Source: Asanoa sp. WMMD1127 (GTDB lineage Bacteria > Actinomycetota > Actinomycetes > Mycobacteriales > Micromonosporaceae). From it: a stretch of 64,000 bases of DNA. This document shows positions 50,596-64,000 of this stretch, piece by piece (position 1 is the stretch's first letter; each line of letters starts with the position of its first letter). Location of the stretch: NCBI RefSeq assembly GCF_029626225.1, contig NZ_JARUBP010000001.1:2976001-3040000 (forward strand). Reading direction: 5' to 3'. The translations under genes were made by a program, and so were the position numbers. The notes beneath the pieces were generated by a model. That model did not search any database, was not told the DNA's origin, and saw only the letters and a program-made list of their open reading frames with translations.

Positions 50596-51003
50596 GTGAG
50601 CCAGATGACTACGCAACCCGAAGCGCTCGACGACGACGTCGTGCTGCTCAGCGTGCCCGCCGACGGCGGCTACCTCGGCGTGCTCCGCACCGCGACCGCC
50701 ACCCTCGCGGCCCGCCTGCAGTTCGCCCTCGACGAGATCGAGGACCTGCGGATCGCCGTCGACGAGGCCTGCGCGATGCTCCTGGTCGTCGCGACATCCG
50801 ACGCGGAGCTCGAGTGCCGGTTCGCGGTCACCGACGACGAGTTGTCGGTCGAGGTCACGGTGCCGACGACGCGCGGGGCCCGGCTGCCTGCGGAAAGCTC
50901 GTTCGCGTGGAAGGTGCTGACGGCGTTGACCAGCTCGGCGAGCGCTGAGGTGGCCGACGGGCGGGCGACGATCCGGCTGGTCACCCGCCGGACGGGGCGC
51001 TAG
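50596..51003 (+). CDS. Lone RsbW-like anti-sigma kinase
   Basis: A 135-residue GHKL-type domain protein. FALDEIEDLRIAVDEACAMLLVVA corresponds to the N-box helix, but the G1 and G2 glycine-rich loops are poorly conserved, so ATP binding is doubtful. Homologues normally precede a SigF-type sigma gene, yet the next gene here is a YciI-like protein. The start may be the GTG at 50596 or the ATG at 50605. Its partner sigma factor must be encoded elsewhere, possibly the sigma-STAS protein at 21.6 kb. Confidence 0.75.
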   Translation: MSQMTTQPEALDDDVVLLSVPADGGYLGVLRTATATLAARLQFALDEIEDLRIAVDEACAMLLVVATSDAELECRFAVTDDELSVEVTVPTTRGARLPAESSFAWKVLTALTSSASAEVADGRATIRLVTRRTGR

Positions 51004-51063
51004 TCCTTCGCTGTTGCCAATCTCTGGCAATTCCTGTCGTACGGCGGGCCTAGGGTTCGACGT

Positions 51064-51357
51064 ATGGCGATGTTTCTGGTGATGCGGGAGCGGGCCGGGC
51101 CGCGGTGGCAGGCCGGGCAGCCGTTGGAGGCTCAGGACGGTTTTCCCGCGCACGCCGAGTTCATGGACGCTTTGGTCGCTGCCGGCGTGGTCGTGCTGGG
51201 CGGTCCGCTGGCTGACGACGTTCGGGTGGCGCTGGCCGTCAAGGCCGAGTCGGCTGAGTCCGTCGCGTCGACGTTGGCCGCCGATCCATGGACCGGCTCC
51301 CACCTACGCACGGTGGCCGTCGACCCCTGGACGATCCGACTAGGTGGCCGCGTCTAG
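51064..51357 (+). CDS. YciI-like protein
   Basis: A 97-residue alpha/beta dimeric barrel protein. FLVMRERAGPRW, HAEFMDALVAAGVVVLGGPLADD and DPWTGSHLRTVAVDPW follow the YciI (YCII-related) pattern, in which a conserved His-Asp pair is proposed to be catalytic; the His in FPAHAEFM is present. The cellular role is unknown. It overlaps the convergent phosphotransferase gene by 18 bp. Confidence 0.78.
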   Translation: MAMFLVMRERAGPRWQAGQPLEAQDGFPAHAEFMDALVAAGVVVLGGPLADDVRVALAVKAESAESVASTLAADPWTGSHLRTVAVDPWTIRLGGRV

Positions 51358-52332
51358 ATAGCTCCCGAGGTGGTGCAGGGCGGCGGCTGGGTCTTCGCTG
51401 TCGCCGTGCGGGCGACGCAGGTCGTCGACGAAGGCGGCGATGTCGGCGAGTGCCCAGCGGCGGCGATAGAGGGCGAGGGTGGTCGGGTCGACGGTCAGGC
51501 CGGTGGCGTTCGTGTAGCGGGCCAGCAGGTCCCGCTCTGGTTCCTTCTCGTCGAGGAGCATCCACAGGTCACGCTCGGGCGGGGCGAGGCGGGTGGTGTC
51601 CCAGTCGACCAGCCTCAGGCCGGTCGCGGTCCGGAGGATGTTGCCGGGGTGCGGCTCGCCGTGGGTGATGACGAGGGTGGCGCCGGCCTGCGCGGTGCGG
51701 CGGTCGAAGTCGGTGAGCCGGGCCCTGACGTGGTCGGCATGGGCGGCGAGGAGGTGGCGGGCCGGTTCGGCGTAGGGGCCTGAGTGCCATGCCCGGTCGG
51801 TCTCGGCCATCGCCTGCTCCAGGCGGTCGCGGCCGGGGATCGCGGTGTCCGCGCGGGGAGCGACGTCGGTGACCGTGGCGGTGGCGAGGTGGAGTTTTGC
51901 GACCATGTCCACCACCGCGGGGAGGTCGCTTGGCGCGTGTCGGCCGAACTGCCCGACCGGGGCGGCGTCGATCATCGGGTATACGGAGAGGGCGTATCGC
52001 GGTGTGATGCGCCGGGTTGGCTGGCCGTTGGTCGCCGTGAGTGGGGCGACCACGAAGTCGAGGGCCGCGACCTGGCTCAGCGTCGTCGTGGTGGTCAACG
52101 CGCGGTCGAGCAGGTCGAAGGCGTCGTCGTCCAGGCCTTGGTCGTCGACTGTCGCGAACCACGTCTGGCCGTCGTGGGTGTCCACGGACCAGTGGTAGCT
52201 GCCCGCGCCGACGGGGAGGTATCGGATCGCGCGGATCCGCAGGTTCCAGCCGCTCTCGAGCGCGGCGATCAGGTCCCGTTCGTCCAGCGCCGCTGGTCGG
52301 TCACGCACGAAGCCGCATTCTTCCGCCACCAT
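51340..52332 (-). CDS. Aminoglycoside-phosphotransferase-family kinase
   Basis: A 330-residue APH-like enzyme. The catalytic loop is THGEPHPGNIL, with Glu in place of the usual Asp, followed by the metal-binding VDWDTTRLAPPERDLWML. This variant loop is typical of the spectinomycin/hygromycin-phosphotransferase-like subgroup. The N-terminal ATP lobe is ESGWNLRIRAIRYLPVG and YHWSVDTHDG. It might inactivate an aminocyclitol, but many such proteins are kinases of cell metabolites. Start ATG 52332; earlier ATG 52392 is possible. Confidence 0.8.
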   Translation of the reverse strand: MVAEECGFVRDRPAALDERDLIAALESGWNLRIRAIRYLPVGAGSYHWSVDTHDGQTWFATVDDQGLDDDAFDLLDRALTTTTTLSQVAALDFVVAPLTATNGQPTRRITPRYALSVYPMIDAAPVGQFGRHAPSDLPAVVDMVAKLHLATATVTDVAPRADTAIPGRDRLEQAMAETDRAWHSGPYAEPARHLLAAHADHVRARLTDFDRRTAQAGATLVITHGEPHPGNILRTATGLRLVDWDTTRLAPPERDLWMLLDEKEPERDLLARYTNATGLTVDPTTLALYRRRWALADIAAFVDDLRRPHGDSEDPAAALHHLGSYLDAAT

Positions 52333-52823
52333 CACGCGCTCGGCGAGCGGGTTTGCCGCCGCCCGACAGCCCGGCCTGCGACGACGCGCCATCTGCGAGG
52401 CCGCGACGCGAGGCCACGAGGGCGACGCGCGGCGCCCCAGGCGCCTCCGCGCAACGCACTGAATGTCGGCCTTCCGCGAGCTGGCCGGTCACCGGTCAAG
52501 GCGCCCGACGCTCGGGACATGTCTGATCAACTACTCGCCGAGGCCCGGACCTGGGCAAATGGATCACTCTCACGTGCGCGGACATGCCCAAATCTCGGCT
52601 GGCGAGAAACCGGACTTTTAGGAGCGTTCAAATCGGACAAATGCTGGCTATGGGCGAACTGTAATCGGCCATATAAGGGTGTTCACAGGGGTTCTTAAGG
52701 ATCACTAAAGGATTGATCGACAGCGGATTTTCTGTCCGTCTGCGGGTTCTCGTGCGGCCGGTAAAGTCGGCTCCGTTCCGCGGTGGCACCCACGGAAAGC
52801 TCTCCAAAAGGAGTCAGATTTCG
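52333..52823. other. 491-bp intergenic region upstream of the beta-helix gene
   Basis: No gene. The first 150 bp are GC-rich with a GGCGCC-CCA-GGCGCC hairpin (52431-52445). From about 52520 to 52740 the DNA is unusually AT-rich for this genome. A TAAAGT at 52762-52767 could be a -10 box, and TTCCG...CGGAA (52776-52797) is a short hairpin. AAAAGGAG at 52806-52813 is the ribosome site of the next gene. Confidence 0.6.
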
Positions 52824-54215
52824 ATGTTTTCGGCAGCGCACAAAGGCACCCGACGAGCACCGCGCACCTCCGGAGGGCGCTTCGGCCTCCGGCGGCCCGG
52901 GCGCGCTCTGCTGGTGGCGCTGACCACGCTCGGCCTCGGTGCCGCGGGCGTCGGCGTGGCGGTCGCGAAGTCCGGGTCGGTCACGGTGACCAAACCGGGC
53001 ACCGTCATCGACGGGCAGACGATCAACGGATACGTGTACGTAAAGGCTGACAACGTCACCATCCGAAATTCCACCATTCGTTACGGTGGCTATCACTCGG
53101 TCCGCGTGTTCGAAGGCGCGGACGGCACCCGCATTGAAGACACGACGATCGTGTGTCAGGAAAGCAAGACCAACGGCATCGTTTTCGGCAACTACACCGC
53201 CGTTCGGGTCCAGCTGCAGGGTTGCCGCAACGGCTTCATGTTCTCCGACGCCGCCCCCGCGACGATCATCGACTCGACGTGGAACGGCAAGGCGGTCAAC
53301 GTCGACGGCGGGGTCACGGCGCCGAGTGCGCCGACCAAACCCGTGCCGGGCACGTCCCCGACGCCGACCGCCAAGCCGACCCCGACGGCGACCCCGAGCG
53401 CGACCAGCAAGCCGGACCCGAAACCGACGAAGCCGGTCGACCCGCCGCCCGCCGGTGGTGGCCAGGGCCCGGGCATCCCTAGCTCGTTCCCCGGCCCGAG
53501 CAACACGGGCGTCCCCGACGGCACCGCGCTCAAGGCATCCGGCGGGCTGACCCTGTCCAAGGCCGGCCAGGTGGTCAGCGGCCTCGACATCAAGGGCTGC
53601 GTGACGGTCAACGCCAAGAACGTCGTCATCCGCAACTCGAAGATCAGCTGCGGCAGCAACTACTCGATCAGGGTGAGTGACGCCAGCGCCAACCTGCTCG
53701 TCGAGAACGTGACCATCGACGGCCAGGGCAAGAACTCGGCGACGGTGTGCTGCGGCGGCTACACGCTCAAGAAGGTGGAGATCTTCAACACCATCGACGG
53801 CCCGCGGCTGGGCAACAACAGCCAGGTCATCGACTCGTGGATCCACCACCTGACCCGGGCCTCCGGCTCGCACAACGACGCGATGCAGACCACCGCGGGC
53901 TCCAACATCGTGGTGCGCCACAACACCATCGAGGCGTACAACCCCGACACGAAGGACCCGTTCAACGCCTGCCTGATGATCGGCTCGACCACCGGCCCGA
54001 GTGTCACCAACCTGCTGTACGAGCAGAACTACTGCAACGGCGGCAACTACTCGATCGGTGTGCGGGAAGACCTCAACGGCTCCGGCATCGTGTTCCGCGA
54101 CAACCTGTTCGGCCGCAACTTCCGCTACGGCGTGATCGCGCGGCCCACGCAGTCCGGCCTCAGCTGGCAGAACAGCACCAACCTGTTCGCCGACAACCGC
54201 AAGCCGGTCAAGTAA
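52824..54215 (+). CDS. Secreted beta-helix protein with duplicated domains
   Basis: A 463-residue exported protein. The N-terminus is a long twin-arginine-like signal region (RRPGRALLVALTTLGLGAAG, ending near AVAKS). Two right-handed beta-helix segments follow: residues about 50-155, then a Pro/Thr/Lys linker (about 160-215), then about 215-460. The modules open alike, with GTVIDGQTINGYVYVKADNV versus GQVVSGLDIKGCVTVNAKNV. The second module is longer, has several cysteines and ends without a cell-wall anchor. Such folds occur in polysaccharide lyases and surface proteins; no catalytic residue set is clear. Confidence 0.82.
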   Translation: MFSAAHKGTRRAPRTSGGRFGLRRPGRALLVALTTLGLGAAGVGVAVAKSGSVTVTKPGTVIDGQTINGYVYVKADNVTIRNSTIRYGGYHSVRVFEGADGTRIEDTTIVCQESKTNGIVFGNYTAVRVQLQGCRNGFMFSDAAPATIIDSTWNGKAVNVDGGVTAPSAPTKPVPGTSPTPTAKPTPTATPSATSKPDPKPTKPVDPPPAGGGQGPGIPSSFPGPSNTGVPDGTALKASGGLTLSKAGQVVSGLDIKGCVTVNAKNVVIRNSKISCGSNYSIRVSDASANLLVENVTIDGQGKNSATVCCGGYTLKKVEIFNTIDGPRLGNNSQVIDSWIHHLTRASGSHNDAMQTTAGSNIVVRHNTIEAYNPDTKDPFNACLMIGSTTGPSVTNLLYEQNYCNGGNYSIGVREDLNGSGIVFRDNLFGRNFRYGVIARPTQSGLSWQNSTNLFADNRKPVK

Positions 54216-54266
54216 CTGCAGCACGCGAACGCGGCGGGGTCCACATCGGACCCCGTCGCGGCGCGT

Positions 54267-55283
54267 CTAGAGCTGGTCGTCGAGCTGCGCGACGTCGTCC
54301 CGGGCGGCCGCCCGCGGGATGCGTGACTTCGCGGCCGGGTCGCCATACAGCGCGTACCGCAGGAACTCGGTCGTCGTCGCCGTCAACACCTGGAACGACG
54401 TGCCACCGTCGCGCAGCAGCGTCGTGCCGTGGTCGCCGTCGGGAAACGACAGCAGCGCCTTCGGCCACGGCACGGCGTCGAAAGCGGCCTTGCCCGAGGC
54501 GTACGAGATGGTCTGATCGCGCTCCCCGTGCACGAACAGCATCGGCGCCGCCGTGCCGCGGAACCCGGTGCCGGCCCCGAGCGAGTTGCCCGACAGCACG
54601 ATCCCGGCGTCCAGCCGCGCGTCGCGGGCCAGCGTGAACAGCCCGACGGTGGTGATGCCGCCCGCCGAGTGCCCGGCCGCCGCGACCCGATCGGTGGCGA
54701 GCCGGTGGAAGAGCGCGTCACCCCGCCGCGCGTCGAGAGCGAGAACCTTCCCGATGGCGTACGACGCGTCGGCCGGCTGGTTCACCACGTCGAGCACGTC
54801 GTAGTCCGCCGCGTCGCCGCTAGTGTGCGGATAAGCCGGCGCCGCGACGACGAACCCGGCCGCCGCCCACCGCCGCAGCAGCGGCGCGTAGTCGACCGGT
54901 CGACCACCCAGCCCGTGGCTGAACAGCACCACCGGGAACCGCCCGGCCCCCTCCGGGTAGTAGACGGTCGTCGGCAGCTCCCGCCCGTCCCGGACAAGAT
55001 CGAGTTCGCGCACGCCGACCTCGAACGTCCGCGCCGGCGCTCGGCCCGGGGCGGCGGGCGGAGCCGACACGGCGCCCGGCGAAGCCGAAGCCGTCGGAGT
55101 CCGAAACGCCGGCGCCCGCGGCGGCGTCGCCGTCGAACACCCCGCGACCAACGCAGCACCGATTGCGACCACCACAGCCGCCCGGTTCGCCCTCGCAGAC
55201 CCGGTCCGTAGAGCGGACGCGCAGAAACCCAGGAACGACCACCGACCTGCCGCAGCTGAACCCGGGGAAGAGTCCCGCGTCAT
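54267..55283 (-). CDS. Secreted alpha/beta-hydrolase lipoprotein
   Basis: A 338-residue predicted lipoprotein: a hydrophobic signal (AAVVVAIGAALVAGCS) with lipobox VAGC, then a Pro/Ala/Thr linker and a hydrolase core. The oxyanion segment is VVLFSHGLGGRPVDY, the nucleophile elbow is AAGHSAGGITT, and the acid and histidine lie in VHGERDQTIS and GDHGTTLL. The fold is that of PAF-acetylhydrolase/polyester-hydrolase-like lipases. Start ATG 55283 overlaps the stop of its paralogue by ATGA. Confidence 0.85.
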   Translation of the reverse strand: MTRDSSPGSAAAGRWSFLGFCASALRTGSARANRAAVVVAIGAALVAGCSTATPPRAPAFRTPTASASPGAVSAPPAAPGRAPARTFEVGVRELDLVRDGRELPTTVYYPEGAGRFPVVLFSHGLGGRPVDYAPLLRRWAAAGFVVAAPAYPHTSGDAADYDVLDVVNQPADASYAIGKVLALDARRGDALFHRLATDRVAAAGHSAGGITTVGLFTLARDARLDAGIVLSGNSLGAGTGFRGTAAPMLFVHGERDQTISYASGKAAFDAVPWPKALLSFPDGDHGTTLLRDGGTSFQVLTATTTEFLRYALYGDPAAKSRIPRAAARDDVAQLDDQL

Positions 55284-56188
55284 CCGCAGAGGGGCCGGTC
55301 GGCGCCGAAGGCGGCGCGGAGCGGGCCCGGGGCACAGCGGGCGTTCTTGTCGCCGTCGAGGCGCCAGCGCAGGAAGTCCGTGGTCGACGTCATGACTTCA
55401 TTGAACCCGGACCGGCCCGGGCTCAGGTAGGAACCGTGGTTGAGGCCATGCAGCGTGATGAAGCCCTTGTCCCACGGCACGCGAGCGTAGACGGCGCGGC
55501 CGGTGGCGTAGGGGACCGTCGGGTCGGCGTCGCCGTGGATGAAGAGCATCGCTGCCGGTGGGCCGCCGAACTCGAAGCGGGGGCGGGCGCCGGCGATGAT
55601 GATCGCGCCCTTGAGGCGCGCGGAGTGGCCGCGTTGGAACATGGCGGCCGCGGTGTACGCGCCTCCGCTGTGCCCGGCCGCCACCACGTCACCGGTGTCC
55701 AGGTGGCCGGCGAACGGGTCGCCGGGGTTCGTGTCGAGGCGGCTGACCGCCTGCACCACCGCCCACGCGTCGGCCGGCTGGTTGACCAGGTCGGCGCGGG
55801 TGTAGCCCGGGGCGTTCTTCTTGGTGTGCGGATAGGCCGGGGCGATCACCACGAAGCCGGCGGCGGCCCACCGGGTGGTCAGCTGCACGTGGTCTTCCGG
55901 GCGGCTCTGCAGGCCGTGGCTGAACACGACGAGCGGGAAGCGGCCCTCAGCGAACGCCGCGTCGCGGGTGACCGCGCCGGTGCGTGCGGCCGCCGGGTAC
56001 CAGACGAGCGTGGGCAGCGGGCGATCCGGGCCCCGGGCGAGGGCCAGGATCCGCAGGCCCACCGCGTAGCGGCCGGGCGCGTCGGCCGCCGCGCCGCCCG
56101 GGGCCACGCCCGGGACGAAGGCCGAAATGGCAAAGAGAAGCAGCAACGCCAAAATTGCGAACGCCGACCGCCTTCCCACCATGAGCAC
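55280..56188 (-). CDS. Secreted alpha/beta hydrolase, paralogue
   Basis: A 302-residue protein sharing the plan of its downstream neighbour: signal anchor (FAILALLLLFAISAFVPGVA), VVFSHGLQSRPEDH, the elbow AAGHSGGAYTA, IHGDADPTVPY and LNHGSYLS. No lipobox Cys is present, so it is secreted or anchored by the signal segment. Starts GTG 56188, ATG 56182 and GTG 56179 are all possible. The pair arose by tandem duplication and is coupled by a 4-bp overlap. Substrates unknown. Confidence 0.85.
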   Translation of the reverse strand: MLMVGRRSAFAILALLLLFAISAFVPGVAPGGAAADAPGRYAVGLRILALARGPDRPLPTLVWYPAAARTGAVTRDAAFAEGRFPLVVFSHGLQSRPEDHVQLTTRWAAAGFVVIAPAYPHTKKNAPGYTRADLVNQPADAWAVVQAVSRLDTNPGDPFAGHLDTGDVVAAGHSGGAYTAAAMFQRGHSARLKGAIIIAGARPRFEFGGPPAAMLFIHGDADPTVPYATGRAVYARVPWDKGFITLHGLNHGSYLSPGRSGFNEVMTSTTDFLRWRLDGDKNARCAPGPLRAAFGADRPLCG

Positions 56189-56268
56189 ACGGTAAGTGCT
56201 GGGAACCGGACAGACGTCAGCCTTTTCGGTGTTTGGGGCGGTCGATGCGGTTCGCTATGGTCGTCGGC

Positions 56269-56457
56269 ATGTCTGACGACTACCGGGACCCGAGCGGCAA
56301 CACGGAGGCCTTCCGCGCCTTCGCCGCCCGCCAGGAGACTCCCGCGACCAGCCCCGAACCCGCGCCCGCGGCGGCGCCCAACCGCATGCCCTTGATCATC
56401 GGCGGCCTGGCCCTCGCGGTCATCGTGATCATCGTGCTGGTCTTCGCCCTGACGTAG
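56269..56457 (+). CDS. Small tail-anchored membrane protein
   Basis: A 62-residue protein with a charged N-terminus (MSDDYRDPSGNTEAFRAFAA), a Pro/Ala-rich spacer and a single C-terminal membrane helix (about residues 41-61). The arrangement is that of a tail-anchored protein. Its stop lies 3 bp from that of the convergent ackA. Family unknown. Confidence 0.6.
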   Translation: MSDDYRDPSGNTEAFRAFAARQETPATSPEPAPAAAPNRMPLIIGGLALAVIVIIVLVFALT

Positions 56458-56460
56458 GCC

Positions 56461-57581
<1,121 letters not shown>

Positions 57582-57585
<4 letters not shown>

Positions 57586-59624
57586 CGGGCCGCCGCCTGG
57601 ATGGCCGTGATGGCCACCGTGTTGACGATGTCCTTGACCGTCGCACCGCGGGAGAGGTCGTTGACCGGGCGGCGCAGGCCCTGCATCACCGGGCCGACGG
57701 CGACCGCGCCGGCCGAGCGCTGCACCGCCTTGTAGGTGTTGTTGCCCGTGTTGAGGTCCGGGAAGATGAAGACCGTCGCCCGGCCGGCCACCGAGCTGCC
57801 GGGCAGCTTGGTCGCCGCCACCCCGGCGTCGATGGCCGCGTCGTACTGGATCGGGCCCTCGACCGGCAGGTCCGGGCGGCGTTCGCGGACCAGCGCCGTG
57901 GCCGCCGCCACCTTGTCGACGTCGGCGCCCGCGCCGGACGTGCCGGTCGAATAGGACAGCATCGCCACCCTCGGCTCGATGCCGAACGCGGCCGCGGTGT
58001 CCGCGCTGGACAGCGCGATGTCGGCCAGCTGCGCGGCGTCGGGATCCGGGTTGACGGCGCAGTCGCCGTAGACCAGCACCCGGTCGGCCAGCAACATGAA
58101 GAAGACGCTCGACGCCACCGAGACGCCGGGCACCGTCTTGATCACTTCGAACGCCGGGCGGATCGTCGCGGCCGTCGTGTGGGTGGCGCCGGAGACCATG
58201 CCGTCGGCCTGCCCGGCCAGCACCATCAGCGTGCCGAAATAGTTGGGGTCAGCCACCACGTCGTGCGCCAGGTCCAGCGTCACGCCCTTGTGCGAGCGCA
58301 GGCCCGCGTAGGTCGCCGCGAACTCGTCGCGCCAGGGGCTGGTGGCCGGGTCGACGACGGACGCGCCGGTGATGTCGACGCCGAGCTCGCGTACCCGGCG
58401 GGCGATCTCGTCCTTGGCGCCCAGCAACGTCAGGTCGGCGACGCCGCGCCGGAGCAGGATCTCCGTCGCCCGCAGGATCCGTTCCTCGGTGCCCTCGGGC
58501 AGCACCAGCCGGCGGCGGGCGGAGCGGGCGCGGTCGATGAGGTCGTACTCGAACATCAGCGGCGTCACCCGCGACGACCGCGCCACCTGCAGGCGGTCGG
58601 CCAGCGCGGCGGTGTCCACATGGGACTCGAAGGCGCCGAGCGCGGCCTCGACCTTGCGCGGGCTGGTGGCGCTCGGCCGCCCCTCGATCCGGGAGGCCGC
58701 CGCCACCGTGTGGTAGCTGTCGGACTCGATCGAGAGCACGGCCAGCCCGGAGTCGAGCCGGTCGATCAGCCGCATCACCCGCGGGTCGGGGCGCTCGCCC
58801 AGGGTCAGCATCAGCCCGGCCACCGCGACCAGGCCGCTGGCGTGCGCGGTGGACGCGGCGACCAGCAGGTCGGCCCGGTCGCCTGGGGTGATCACCAGGC
58901 AGCCGTCGGTCAGGTGGTCGAGGAACGCCGGCACGTGCGCGCCACCGACGACCAGGTCGAGCACGTCGCGGTCGAGGGCGCGGGCGTCGCCGGAGAGGAC
59001 CGTCGCGCCGAGCGCCGTGGCGACCTCGCCGACCGTGGGCGCGGAGACGGTGGGCACCTCGGGGATCACGTAGGCCGGCACGGGTAACGCGGGCGGGACG
59101 ACCCCGGCCGGCGCCCGGTTGGCGATCACCGACAGCACGGTGGCGCCCAGGTCGGTCAGGCTGTGGTACGCGGTGCTCATCGCGGACGCCGGGTCGTCGG
59201 TCTGCCCGTCGACCACCGCGACGGCCACGCTGCCCAGCTCCGTCGCCAGTCGGGCGTTGAAGCCGAGCTGGCGCGGGTCGTCGCTGTCCTCCAGGTCGCT
59301 GCCGATCACCACCATCGCCGGCACCTGCCGCTCGACGGCCCGGTAGCGCTCGACGATCCGCGCGAACAGCTCCTCGCGGCGGCCGGCCGCGACCAGCGCC
59401 GCCGCCTCCGCGTAGGTCGCGCCGTGCAGGTCCTCGGCGCGCAACGAGATCTCGTAGCGGCGGCGCAGCAGGTCCAGGATCGGATCCTGCCCCGGCCGCG
59501 TCACCAGCGGCCGGAACGCCCCGATCCGGCCGACCTGCCGGGACAGCAGCTCGGCCAGCCCGAGCGCCACCGTCGACTTGCCGCCGCCTTCACCGAAACC
59601 CGCGATATAGACACTGCGCCCCAC
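57582..59624 (-). CDS. pta: Phosphate acetyltransferase
   Basis: A 680-residue long-form Pta converting acetyl-CoA to acetyl phosphate. The N-terminal third has a P-loop-like GEGGGKSTVALGLAELLS; a DRTGG domain follows (about residues 210-320), and the catalytic PTA_PTB domain is C-terminal (about 355-680) with LPEGTEERILRATEILLRRG and YGDCAVNPDPDAAQLA. The N-terminal domains are regulatory in the well-studied enzyme. Coupled to ackA. Start ATG 59624. Confidence 0.95.
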
Positions 59625-59727
59625 CGCACCAACCTACCCAGGCCGAGCTGGGCTTGCCGAAGCACCGACCTTCGGTCGGCGCAGATCAAAACCGGCAGGA
59701 GCGGGGTGAGGGGGCGCAGTGATCAGG

Positions 59728-59903
59728 TCAGTCCTCGTCGTCGTCGAGGCGTGCGAGGAACGTGGCGAAGCGCTCCATCGGCGTCTCGAACTCCGGGTTG
59801 TCGTCGACGAAGTCGCGGAGCCGGTCGGCGACCCACTCCAGCGACACCGTCTCCTCACCCCGGCGCGAAACCAGCTCCTCGATGCCGCGGTCCGTGAAGT
59901 ACA

Positions 59904-59904
<1 letters not shown>
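59728..59904 (-). CDS. Small conserved protein (DUF6104-like) overlapping kgd
   Basis: A 58-residue acidic protein beginning MYFTDRGIEELVSRRGEETV and ending with DDDED. It reads as helical, with SLEWVADRLRDFVDDNPEFE. I recall the DUF6104 family as short actinobacterial proteins next to kgd. The ATG shares one base with the kgd stop (TGATG), so ribosomes may restart directly. The location suggests a role linked to the 2-oxoglutarate enzyme, which is inference. It is too short for many gene callers. Confidence 0.82.
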
Positions 59905-63653
<3,749 letters not shown>

Positions 63654-63786
63654 GGCCGGTAATCGCCTCTTCCGCGCGCTGTGTGTATGTGTGAGAAGAC
63701 ATTTCCAAGGCTACGCCGCGCGACATGGACGGCCGTCGGCGACGTCCGTCCGTGTCACGTCTCACAGGTTAAAACGCGGGAACGCG

Positions 63787-64000
63787 TTAGGAGATGTCTC
63801 GCGTGCGGGTGATCAGGGTGCCGATCGTCCCCGTGACGACGGCCCAGGCCACGAGGATGACCGCGCCGACCCAGTATTCGGGCTGGCCGGGCAGGTCGCG
63901 GCCGGCGACCATCAGGCCGGAGGCGATGGACGGCAGCGCGTATTGGATGTCTTCGATCCAGTCCTGGTCGAGCGCCTGGGACAGCAGCGTGAACAGGAAG
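63787..64000 (-). CDS. ABC-2-type transporter permease, C-terminal end
   Basis: A partial gene: the last 70 or so residues are visible and the rest lies beyond the window. The frame reads LDQDWIEDIQYALPSIASGL, then a hydrophobic helix (YWVGAVILVAWAVVTGTIGT) and a basic end LITRTRDIS. A late helix followed by a short cytosolic basic tail is typical of ABC-2 permeases. It ends 133 bp upstream of kgd. The family call rests on the last helix only. Confidence 0.55.
   Translation of the reverse strand, partial: FLFTLLSQALDQDWIEDIQYALPSIASGLMVAGRDLPGQPEYWVGAVILVAWAVVTGTIGTLITRTRDIS

Noticed and set aside
63654-63786. Possible CRP site upstream of kgd (TGTGAGACGTGACAC)
   Set aside because: The second half does not fit TCACA at the required spacing, so the match is only one half-site.

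Overview
The window is very GC-rich chromosomal DNA from a sporulating, mycelial actinomycete. The gene set includes an SsgA-like sporulation protein, two WhiB proteins, sigma-R with its zinc anti-sigma factor RsrA, a nickel superoxide dismutase with its processing protease, a fused actinobacterial 2-oxoglutarate dehydrogenase (Kgd), and several RsbW/STAS/SpoIIE partner-switching proteins. Micromonosporaceae is the best inference, but no rRNA is present to prove it. I saw no tRNA, rRNA, CRISPR array, insertion sequence or prophage. The repeats are small intergenic palindromes.

Layout. 1-8.5 kb: a MoxR-type ATPase (cut by the window edge) behind two large FtsX-family permeases, a small membrane protein and a sugar-binding lipoprotein. 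8.6-15 kb: purC, glpK, a PRPP-synthetase-like gene, an unrecognised helix-turn-helix protein in lower-GC DNA with TTCACG palindromes, and a divergent lysG/lysE pair. 15-23.5 kb: a dense signalling island with an SsgA-like protein, a STAS antagonist, an RsbW-like kinase, a multidomain SpoIIE phosphatase, a two-component system, a sigma factor fused to a STAS domain and a STAS-ATPase fusion. 23.5-26.4 kb: a short-chain dehydrogenase, a membrane protein and hisN. 26.5-46.9 kb: a block whose gene content is that of the mycobacterial sigH/whiB1 region: rsgA, aroA, a SRAP protein, a WhiB protein, sigR-rsrA, bL37, a biotinyl-domain protein, an acetyltransferase, pdtaS, whiB1 and a lipid kinase. A TetR/MFS drug-efflux pair, a SIS-domain gene, a glycosyltransferase-like gene and a sulfate-assimilation operon are interspersed. 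47-52 kb: an oxidoreductase, malic enzyme, sodX/sodN, a lone anti-sigma kinase and a phosphotransferase. 52.8-64 kb: a secreted beta-helix protein, tandem secreted hydrolases, ackA-pta, a small conserved protein overlapping kgd, kgd, and the end of an ABC-2 permease.

How the parts work together. Several units look self-regulated. sigR has a close match to the sigma-R promoter upstream, with an in-frame extended reading frame. The sulfite-reductase operon is preceded by a cysteine-containing leader peptide and overlapping hairpins. whiB1 has a CRP-like palindrome upstream. The TetR gene and its efflux pump share a palindrome-rich intergenic region.

The most unusual features are: a roughly 172-bp imperfect palindrome that forms the whole 3' end of a histidine-kinase gene; a sigma factor carrying its own STAS domain, in which the usual phospho-serine position is alanine; and a 28-bp perfect inverted repeat in the 0.5-kb gap downstream of the malic enzyme gene.
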